Shown here piece by piece: positions 1-5,189 of a stretch of 5,189 bases of DNA. Numbering within the stretch: position 1 is the stretch's first letter; every line of letters begins with the position of its first letter. The translations under genes were made by a program, and so were the position numbers. Below the pieces are notes generated by a model. That model saw nothing but the letters and a program-made list of their open reading frames with translations, searched no databases and had not been told where the DNA came from. Origin of the DNA: Spirochaetales bacterium (GTDB lineage Bacteria > Spirochaetota > Spirochaetia > SZUA-6 > DRHE01); assembly GCA_023136785.1 (NCBI GenBank), contig JAGLQP010000171.1:1-5189 (forward strand), written 5' to 3'.

Positions 1-1164
1 AAGGCGCAAAGAGCGCACAAAGCGCAGGGAGCGCACAACACAGAGAACGCTTCAGGTGATTACAGCGCCTACAACGGGGAGCTCGGCTATCACCTCTTTT
101 CCCCGGAATCGTTGAAGGTAGAGCAGATCCAGCTCCGTATCCTCGGACACGGAGAACTCGATGATTCCTTGGGCAGGAGATACGAGGGCGTCCTCGTGGA
201 GGAGCGATCCTCCGCCCTGCCCGGCGTGGTCACCACGGCGGTGTACAGCGAAGAGGGTCGTTCCCTCTATTCCAGAACCCCTGTGGGATTGGCTCTGGAG
301 ATCCTCCGCCTCGATTCCGATCCGGAAGCATCGCCAAAGACCGATCGGAGAATCGATTTAACTGACGTATTCGATGTGGCCTCCCTGACCATTCCGGTCC
401 GCCGACTTGAGGTTTTACCTCAGCCCCTGGAGAGGGTGCATGGGGTAACCGTTGCCTTTCGCGGCGGCGGCGCAGCAACGTTGCGTGAGGCGGTACAGGC
501 CGCCGAAAAGGATTTGGGGGGAGGGCAAAGCGCGCAGACCCGCATCGTATCTTCGCCCGGGGATGCGCGGAGGGACGCGGAGGAGCTGTTCGTCTATTTA
601 GAAAGAAGACAGTTTCAATCCGAGCCGATCGCTTCCCCTTCGAACCTGCAGCCGCCGGAGGTGGACAGGTATGTCCGCGGCGGATTTCATCTGGATCTGG
701 AAGATCCCAGGTTGGCGGAGCTGCTCTCCGGGTGTGGAACCGGCGCCACGATCGATCCCGCCCGGGCAATCTGCCTGGAACGTCTGGTGCACGAGTACAT
801 TGAACATAAATCCCTGGCGTACGGTTTCGCCGGCTTGAAAGAGATCCTCGATCGGAAAGCGGGTGACTGCACCGAACACGCTCTGCTGCTGGTCGCCCTG
901 CTGCGAAAATTGGCTGTTCCCTCCCGCCTGGCCTATGGGCTCATTTTGACTGAAGCGGGGTTCATCGGCCACGCCTGGGTGGAGCTTTTCACCGGCGGAA
1001 AGTGGCATTGGTTGGATCCCTCCTTCCCCGAGGGCAGACCCTACGGGTTGAAAATCAGGCTGGGGGTGATGGATCCCGGCGAGCCGGTCTGGGTCCGCTT
1101 GAGTCTTTCCCTGTTCCAGGTCGTCGGCGGGGTGGAAGCGGAGATCCTGGATTGGGATCGATGA
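1..1164 (+). CDS. Transglutaminase-like (papain-fold) domain protein, 5' end outside window
   Basis: The reading frame is open from base 1 to the TGA at 1162-1164 (387 visible residues). The C-terminal third is a transglutaminase-like core. The Cys nucleophile is in 'GDCTEHALLLVALLR' (codon 868-870), the His in 'GHAWVEL' (codon 970-972) and the Asp in 'WLDPSFPEG' (codon 1015-1017), in the usual order and spacing, so the triad looks intact. The roughly 240 residues before the core show no motif I recognise, only mixed polar/beta-like sequence. Family members act as peptidases, amidases or cross-linking acyl-transferases; the substrate here cannot be read from sequence. The first in-frame start-like codon is a TTG at 112. 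It has only a weak GGA upstream, and the frame before it is open and protein-like, so I treat the gene as beginning upstream of the window. Any signal peptide or membrane anchor would be in the missing part. The stop overlaps the FemAB-like gene, implying one transcript. The fold assignment is strong; the function is open. Confidence 0.85.
   Translation, partial: KAQRAHKAQGAHNTENASGDYSAYNGELGYHLFSPESLKVEQIQLRILGHGELDDSLGRRYEGVLVEERSSALPGVVTTAVYSEEGRSLYSRTPVGLALEILRLDSDPEASPKTDRRIDLTDVFDVASLTIPVRRLEVLPQPLERVHGVTVAFRGGGAATLREAVQAAEKDLGGGQSAQTRIVSSPGDARRDAEELFVYLERRQFQSEPIASPSNLQPPEVDRYVRGGFHLDLEDPRLAELLSGCGTGATIDPARAICLERLVHEYIEHKSLAYGFAGLKEILDRKAGDCTEHALLLVALLRKLAVPSRLAYGLILTEAGFIGHAWVELFTGGKWHWLDPSFPEGRPYGLKIRLGVMDPGEPVWVRLSLSLFQVVGGVEAEILDWDR
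4..39 (+). repeat. Four tandem 9-bp units (GCGCAnnnn) coding an Ala-x-x linker
   Basis: Four consecutive 9-base units read GCGCAAAGA, GCGCACAAA, GCGCAGGGA and GCGCACAAC. Seen as two 18-base units, they match at 15 of 18 positions. The unit length is a multiple of three, so the frame is kept and the product is AQR-AHK-AQG-AHN. This basic/polar low-complexity stretch precedes the ordered part of the transglutaminase-like protein. It probably forms a flexible linker. The array starts three bases from the window edge, so more copies may lie upstream. Confidence 0.75.
1161..1164 (+). other. ATGA stop/start overlap, likely translational coupling
   Basis: The ATG of the FemAB-like gene shares bases with the TGA of the transglutaminase-like gene. 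The nearest purine-rich stretch, GGAG at about 1139-1143, lies some 17 bases from the ATG, too far for a standard ribosome binding site. Reinitiation by ribosomes finishing the first gene is therefore the likely way the second is translated, which would keep the two products in step. Confidence 0.7.
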
Positions 1165-2234
1165 AAATCAGCGTCGAACCGGCGGAGCTCCACGATCTTG
1201 ACGGCAGCGAGAGCCTGCTGCAGAGTGGTTTCTGGGGAGCGTTCCGGGGCCGCCTTGGCTGGCAGTCTTTAGCCTTTCACTGCCGCTACCGGGGAGATAC
1301 ATTCCTCCTCCTCGTCCTGCTTCGCCGGCTGGTGCTGGGGTTCGGTCTAGCCTATGTGCCCCACGGACCGGAGATAGAAGAGCCCGCGGCGGACCGGGAG
1401 GGCTTTCTCGTGGCGCTATCCCAAGCTCTGCGACCTTACCTCCCTCGCTGTGTGTTCCTGCGATTCGATCCGCCATGGGGGAGAGAGGGGTTGGGAAATC
1501 ACCCTGGGGTTTTGAAGAGCTCCGCCGGCCTGAGCAAAGCTCCGATGGATGTTCAACCTCCCAGTACGGTGATCCTCGATTTGAGGGCCGAAGAAAGCGA
1601 GCTGTTGGCTGCCATGAAGAGCAAGACCCGGTACAACATCCGTCTGGCCGCCAAGAAGGAAGTGGAGCTTTCGATTGACGGTCAACAGCAAACGGAGCAT
1701 CGGAGTGTCGAACTGGCCCTGGCTGAGTGGTATCGGCTGTACGAAGAGACGGCCCGGAGGGACCGGATCACCCTGCACGGGGAACAGTACTACAGAACGC
1801 TGTTCACCCTGGCCGGCAATTACGGCGCCGGCGGACCGGAGCTCTACCTGCTGAGCGCGAGGCACGAGGGGGAGCTTCTCGCCGGGATCATCCTGGCCCT
1901 GAAAGGACAGCGGGCCTGGTATTTGTACGGAGCCTCCTCGGATCGAAAGCGCAATCTGATGCCAAGCTACGCTCTTCAATGGCGGGCAATCCTGCTGGCC
2001 AAAGAGCGGGGCTGCCGCTGCTACGATCTGTTCGGTATCCCCCCCGATGATGATCCTGAGCACCCGATGCACGGGTTGTTTCGCTTCAAGACCGGATTCG
2101 GCGGACAGGTGATCAACCGGTTGGGTTGCTACGACCTGTCATTTCGTCCGCTGCTGTACCGATTGTATTGTCTCGCCGAAGCGCTGCGGGCTCTCTACTT
2201 TCGCAGGTGGCGAAAAAAACTACGCCGAGGTTGA
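1161..2234 (+). CDS. FemAB/FemX-family peptidyltransferase (lipid II aminoacyl-tRNA transferase-like)
   Basis: The 357-residue protein starts at ATG 1161, which overlaps the upstream TGA as ATGA. The frame is open further up to 1002, but that stretch is the transglutaminase gene read in another frame. Family marks are 'LLQSGFWGAF' near the N-terminus (19-28), 'AYVPHGP' (64-70), the basic 'KSKTRYNIRLA' segment (153-163), 'LLAGIILAL' (239-247), 'YLYGASS' (254-260), 'MPSYALQWRAI' (267-277), 'YDLFGIPP' (288-295) and 'LFRFKTGFGG' (306-315). These correspond to the two tandem GNAT-like folds of Fem transferases, which move an amino acid from aminoacyl-tRNA to the peptidoglycan precursor stem peptide at the inner face of the membrane. 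The length fits the compact FemX type without the long coiled-coil arm of staphylococcal FemA. The very basic tail ('FRRWRKKLRRG') could contact tRNA or membrane. No strong Shine-Dalgarno sits at normal spacing, so translation may be coupled to the gene before it. The amino acid donor and exact acceptor are not predictable. Confidence 0.9.
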   Translation: MKISVEPAELHDLDGSESLLQSGFWGAFRGRLGWQSLAFHCRYRGDTFLLLVLLRRLVLGFGLAYVPHGPEIEEPAADREGFLVALSQALRPYLPRCVFLRFDPPWGREGLGNHPGVLKSSAGLSKAPMDVQPPSTVILDLRAEESELLAAMKSKTRYNIRLAAKKEVELSIDGQQQTEHRSVELALAEWYRLYEETARRDRITLHGEQYYRTLFTLAGNYGAGGPELYLLSARHEGELLAGIILALKGQRAWYLYGASSDRKRNLMPSYALQWRAILLAKERGCRCYDLFGIPPDDDPEHPMHGLFRFKTGFGGQVINRLGCYDLSFRPLLYRLYCLAEALRALYFRRWRKKLRRG

Positions 2235-2250
2235 TACCATCAATAACTCG
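2213..2250 (-). terminator. Possible intrinsic terminator for the GH65-HAD gene, within the end of the FemAB-like gene
   Basis: Read on the minus strand, bases 2250-2226 form a hairpin. CGAG pairs with CTCG, then after a two-base bulge a G-U pair and a five-pair ATTGAT/ATCAA-type stem close on a three-base loop. Six bases later comes a run of seven T (the complement of A2213-2219). The position, about 75 bases after the GH65-HAD stop, is right for a terminator. The stem is AT-rich and bulged, and the spacer before the T-run is longer than usual, so this is weak. On the + strand the same hairpin straddles the femAB-like stop but has no T-run after it. Confidence 0.3.
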
Positions 2251-2324
2251 ATATCTGGACACCCTTGAAGCCGCCGGTCTGCCGTGAGCAGTGTCAGCTC
2301 GAATACCTGGGCGGTAGCAGTTGC

Positions 2325-5189
2325 TTACTCGGCGTCCAGAGGTATGGTCACAGATTCCTTCTCTTTCAAAGGATATCGCTTCTTCCCGACCAGGATGTCT
2401 ACCGGTTGTTTCTCGCTCTCGGTAAGTTTTTTAATAGTAAGCTCATCGGGAGTTATCGCTACGTGGAACCAGTTACGGCGATGGGTCATCTTGAAAGCCA
2501 GCCGCTGCCAGTGGGGGGGAAGCTGTGGCTCGAGCAGGATCGCGTCTTTGAACAGGCTGATGCCGGCGAAAGCCTTCATCACCACATCGATGGTACCGCC
2601 CATCACTCCCGTGTGAATCCCTTCTTCGGTGGTGCCGCCTTGGATGTCCTCGACATCGCTTTTCAAAGCTGTGTGAAACCCGCGCCACATGTCTTGCCGA
2701 TGACCTTTCAGATACTTGAGTATTGCCGAATGAATGATAAAGCTCAAAGTGGAACCGTGACTGGTGCGTTGACAGTAGTACTCGAAGTTCTTACGCATCA
2801 ACTCCAGCTCATCACCGACCTTGTAGCCCATCAGCTCGAGAATATGCTTCACCTGTCCCGGAGAGAGCAGGTAGTAGGTCATCAGAACATCCGCCTGTTT
2901 GGATAGCTTGTACCGATCTGGAGAATCCCCCTCTGCCTTGAGGATGCGGTCCAGCCGGCCGATGTTGCCGTACTTGTCCCGGTAAGCTTCCCAGTCCAGT
3001 TCCTTGAGATCCATATAACCGTCGAACTGGGAGATGATTCCCCGTTTCGAGATGACGACCTTCATCTTGCTGACGATGTCCTTCCAGAGTTCCATCTCCT
3101 CAGGCTTGAATCCTGTTTTTTCTACGAGGATCTTCATATCCTTCTTCGGGAGATATTCGAGGGTCTCGATGGTCTTGTGCATCAGCCAGCTGGCCAGGAT
3201 GTTGGTATAGGCGTTGTCGTTCAAACCTCCCTCTTGCTCATCCGCATCGGGATCCTTCTCGTGGAACTCATCCGGTCCCATGACTCCCCGAATGTGGTAG
3301 CGCCGGTCTGCTTCGTCGTACTCGGCGATGCTGGCCCAGAAGCGAGTCGTCAGGACGAGGATTTCCGCCCCGTACTCATTGAGGAATTCCAGATCACCCG
3401 TGCAGTAGAAGTACTCCCAGACGGAGTAGGCTGCTGCGATAGAGACGTGCCGTTGGCGGCTGCTCAGATCCGGATCCCACTTGCCCGAGACGGGGTTGAA
3501 GTGAACGATTTGCGTTTCCTCATGTCCGTTGTCCGCCGTCTGCCAGGGATACATGGCACCTCGGTAGCCGTGTTCATGGGCATACTCCCGGGCTCCCTCC
3601 AGGCGCCGGTAGCGGTACAGAAGCAAGGCGCGGGAGATCTGGGGGAAGTGAAGATTGTAGAAGGGATAGATAAACAATTCATCCCAGAAGATATGTCCGC
3701 GATAGGCCTCGCCGTGCAGACCCCGGGCGGGCATGCCGGCATCGATGTGACGATTGTGGGGACCCGCCGTACAGAGGAGGTGATAGATGTGAAGCCGCAG
3801 GGTCCTCTGGGCGAAGCGGTCCCCTTCAACTCGGATATCCGCCCGGTCCCAGAGATTCCGCCAGGCCTTGTTGTGAGCCTCGATCAGCTCGGGGAAGGAG
3901 GGCCCATCTATCAGCGATGTCTTTGAGGTTCTGCGCGGATCCGTAACGTCCCGATCCCTCGAGGTGTAGATGGTGACGATCTTCTCCAATGTGTAATCCC
4001 GGCCCTGTTCGACGGAAAAGGTGATCTGTTCGCAGATCAGACCAACGTCGTGAACGACCTGTCGCTCCACTTCTGTTTTTTTGCCGTCGGCAATGAAGCT
4101 ATGCCGGGCCTGCATGTAGATTCTGACCTTCGAGGAGACGGTCTGCACTTCCAGGGAGATGCCTCCCTCGCCTTCGCCTACAGATATGGGAGTCAGGTGC
4201 TTGGAGTTCAGCTCCCGGTAACGGGGCACCCCGTAGTTGATCACCGTGCCGTCGAGGGAGGACTTCAGGGTGATGCTGCCCGACCAGTTCTCCGGCCGCA
4301 GGGTGAAGCGGATCGCACCGAGGTGTGGATCGGCCATGCTGGCCAGTCGCTCCGTCTCAATCGTGGTGACCCGGCCCTTCTTGTCTTTGAAGGTCAGACG
4401 GCGGCTCATCACAGCGCCCCGAATATCGAGGTTGTGGCGATAATCGATGAGCTCGTAATCCAGGGGAGTGCGGAACTTGCCCTTTTCGATCTGCAGCTCG
4501 ATGAGAAGCCAGTTGGGGCAGTTGACCAGATCGTTATTGGTGATTGTTTTTCGGAATACGACGCTGGGAAGGGAGTTGTACACCCCCGCAATATAGGTTC
4601 CCGGGTAGTGCACGACCTCGTCGGCCCGATTGGCCTCGAAACAGCCTCGGGTGCTAAAATACCCGTTGCCGACGGTGGTGAGGGATTCCCGCAGCCGCTC
4701 CTGCTCCGGCTCAAATCCGTGATACTCGAGCATCCAGTTATCCCGTTCCAGGTCTCGTTCAAACCAGCGGTGGATTTCCTTCAAGGACAGCTCCTTCATG
4801 TCCTGGACCACGATATCCGCACCATGTCCTTTGAGAGCCTGGGCTTCACCGCTCCGGGCAATGCCGACCACCAGGGCGAAATTGCCCCTCTTGCCCGCCT
4901 CGACCCCGGAGATTGCATCCTCAACCAGGATGCAGGAACTGGGGTGTACCTCCAGATTGTCCGCCGCCACCAGAAAGATGTCCGGCTCGGGCTTTCCTTT
5001 CAGCCCAAGCTCTCGAGAGACCGTGCCGCCAACGACGGCCTCGACCAGGCTATCCAAGCCCGTTTTCTCCAGAATGAACTGACAGTTCATGCTCGATGAG
5101 GCAACCCCGACTTTTACACCTCGCTCCTTGAGCTGTTTGATGAAGCGAACGGTAGAGTCGTATATTTCCACTCCCTCCGAGGCGACCAC
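2325..5189 (-). CDS. HAD (beta-phosphoglucomutase-like) - GH65 disaccharide phosphorylase fusion, 5' end outside window
   Basis: Reading leftward from the window edge, 954 residues end at a TAA (2327-2325). The edge codon GTG is probably internal. Residues 1-140 are the rest of a HAD phosphatase/mutase: motif II 'GVASSS' (28-33), the motif III Lys in 'KGKPEPDIF' (64-72) and motif IV 'ILVEDAISGVEAG' (87-99). The DxD nucleophile and start of the cap are off-window, so this activity cannot be fully judged. Residues about 155-954 are a complete GH65 enzyme: an N-terminal beta-sandwich (about 155-430), then an (alpha/alpha)6 barrel with 'HGEAYRGHIFWDELF' (492-506), the presumed general acid Glu641 in 'GPDEFHE', the sugar-binding Lys-Gln in 'KLSKQADVL' (761-769) and the phosphate loop 'RTSHGSTLS' (808-816), then a small beta domain. 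GH65 phosphorylases invert at the anomeric carbon, giving beta-glucose 1-phosphate, which beta-phosphoglucomutase turns into glucose 6-phosphate. The enzyme should be cytoplasmic. Disaccharide specificity (trehalose, maltose, kojibiose, nigerose or other) is unresolved. No frameshift was seen. Confidence 0.92.
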   Translation of the reverse strand: MVASEGVEIYDSTVRFIKQLKERGVKVGVASSSMNCQFILEKTGLDSLVEAVVGGTVSRELGLKGKPEPDIFLVAADNLEVHPSSCILVEDAISGVEAGKRGNFALVVGIARSGEAQALKGHGADIVVQDMKELSLKEIHRWFERDLERDNWMLEYHGFEPEQERLRESLTTVGNGYFSTRGCFEANRADEVVHYPGTYIAGVYNSLPSVVFRKTITNNDLVNCPNWLLIELQIEKGKFRTPLDYELIDYRHNLDIRGAVMSRRLTFKDKKGRVTTIETERLASMADPHLGAIRFTLRPENWSGSITLKSSLDGTVINYGVPRYRELNSKHLTPISVGEGEGGISLEVQTVSSKVRIYMQARHSFIADGKKTEVERQVVHDVGLICEQITFSVEQGRDYTLEKIVTIYTSRDRDVTDPRRTSKTSLIDGPSFPELIEAHNKAWRNLWDRADIRVEGDRFAQRTLRLHIYHLLCTAGPHNRHIDAGMPARGLHGEAYRGHIFWDELFIYPFYNLHFPQISRALLLYRYRRLEGAREYAHEHGYRGAMYPWQTADNGHEETQIVHFNPVSGKWDPDLSSRQRHVSIAAAYSVWEYFYCTGDLEFLNEYGAEILVLTTRFWASIAEYDEADRRYHIRGVMGPDEFHEKDPDADEQEGGLNDNAYTNILASWLMHKTIETLEYLPKKDMKILVEKTGFKPEEMELWKDIVSKMKVVISKRGIISQFDGYMDLKELDWEAYRDKYGNIGRLDRILKAEGDSPDRYKLSKQADVLMTYYLLSPGQVKHILELMGYKVGDELELMRKNFEYYCQRTSHGSTLSFIIHSAILKYLKGHRQDMWRGFHTALKSDVEDIQGGTTEEGIHTGVMGGTIDVVMKAFAGISLFKDAILLEPQLPPHWQRLAFKMTHRRNWFHVAITPDELTIKKLTESEKQPVDILVGKKRYPLKEKESVTIPLDAE
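4757..5189 (-). other. HAD/beta-phosphoglucomutase-like domain of the fusion (N-terminal part missing)
   Basis: This is the portion of the fusion that carries HAD motifs II, III and IV, ending near residue 145 at a charged linker ('HRWFERDLERDNWML') before the GH65 N-terminal domain begins with 'EYHGFEPEQERLRESLTTVGNGY'-like sequence. The three motifs that can be seen are intact: the Ser of motif II, Lys66 and the Glu-Asp pair 90-91. A full beta-phosphoglucomutase is about 220 residues, so roughly the first 80-100 residues, including the phosphate-accepting Asp, lie beyond the window. A plain sugar-phosphate phosphatase is the main alternative reading. Confidence 0.75.

Noticed and set aside
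112..114. TTG as the true start of the transglutaminase-like gene
   Set aside because: Only a weak GGA precedes it, the frame stays open to base 1, and the residues before it ('YNGELGYHLFSPES') look like ordinary protein. An upstream start outside the window is more likely, though not proven.
230..769. Minus-strand open frames at 230-769, 598-1008, 1168-1476 and 1416-2072
   Set aside because: They overlap well-supported + strand genes completely and read as Pro/Arg/Gly-rich or patternless sequence with no recognisable domain.
1002..1160. An earlier start for the FemAB-like gene at 1002
   Set aside because: This would add 53 residues of Gly/Arg-rich sequence that is simply the transglutaminase-like gene in another frame. 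The ATG at 1161 begins directly before the family's N-terminal motifs.
2235..2324. A small gene, RNA or strong bidirectional terminator in the gap between the convergent genes
   Set aside because: Only four-pair stems such as CTGC/GCAG (around 2279-2291) and GAGC/GCTC (around 2286-2300) are present, with no T-run and no start codon with ribosome binding site. I see nothing supportable beyond the hairpin at 2226-2250.
4050..5099. Long + strand open frame (349 codons) opposite the GH65-HAD gene, with others in the same frame at 3177-3926 and 2265-2906
   Set aside because: All lie codon-for-codon opposite the minus-strand gene. A stop there would need TTA, CTA or TCA codons in the real gene, which GC-rich genes rarely use, so long antisense frames are expected. 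Their translations match no family and have no start signals.
2325..5189. Assigning a specific name such as maltose, trehalose or kojibiose phosphorylase
   Set aside because: Catalytic and phosphate-binding residues are shared by all GH65 phosphorylases, and the window has no transporter or regulator for one sugar. The specific substrate cannot be read from this sequence alone.

Overview
This 5.2-kb window is GC-rich bacterial DNA, almost entirely coding, with two convergent gene blocks. The left block (+ strand, 1-2234) is a transglutaminase-like (papain-fold) protein whose start lies off the window. Its stop overlaps, by ATGA, the start of a FemAB/FemX-type aminoacyl-tRNA-dependent peptidyl transferase. 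The right block (- strand, 5189-2325) is one long gene, cut at its 5' end by the window edge. It encodes a fusion of a HAD-type beta-phosphoglucomutase-like domain with a glycoside hydrolase family 65 (GH65) disaccharide phosphorylase. The 90-base gap between the two stop codons holds no further gene.

The organism is probably a free-living, Gram-negative-type anaerobe or facultative anaerobe. The FemAB protein, with its 'LLQSGFWGAF' start, 'AYVPHGP' motif and 'KAPMDVQPPSTVILDL' segment, resembles what I remember of Spirochaeta/Treponema FemAB homologues, so Spirochaetota is my best guess. This rests on memory of family sequences, not on a search, and is only moderately certain. No RNA gene, CRISPR array, insertion sequence, attachment site or origin was seen.

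The two + strand genes are probably co-transcribed and translationally coupled. A thiol papain-fold enzyme and an aminoacyl-transferase made together suggest a shared role in building or modifying peptides, most plausibly peptidoglycan stem peptides or cross-bridges, but the transglutaminase substrate is unknown. The GH65-HAD protein is functionally separate. It should split an alpha-glucosyl disaccharide with phosphate to beta-glucose 1-phosphate, then isomerise that to glucose 6-phosphate, feeding glycolysis without spending ATP on that glucosyl unit.

The less ordinary details are a 9-bp tandem repeat coding an Ala-x-x linker at the left edge, the overlapping transglutaminase/FemAB pair, the two-step fusion enzyme with an unassigned GH65 specificity, and a possible hairpin plus T-run terminator for the right-hand gene that lies inside the end of the convergent femAB-like gene. 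I do not see a clearly undescribed multi-gene system here.
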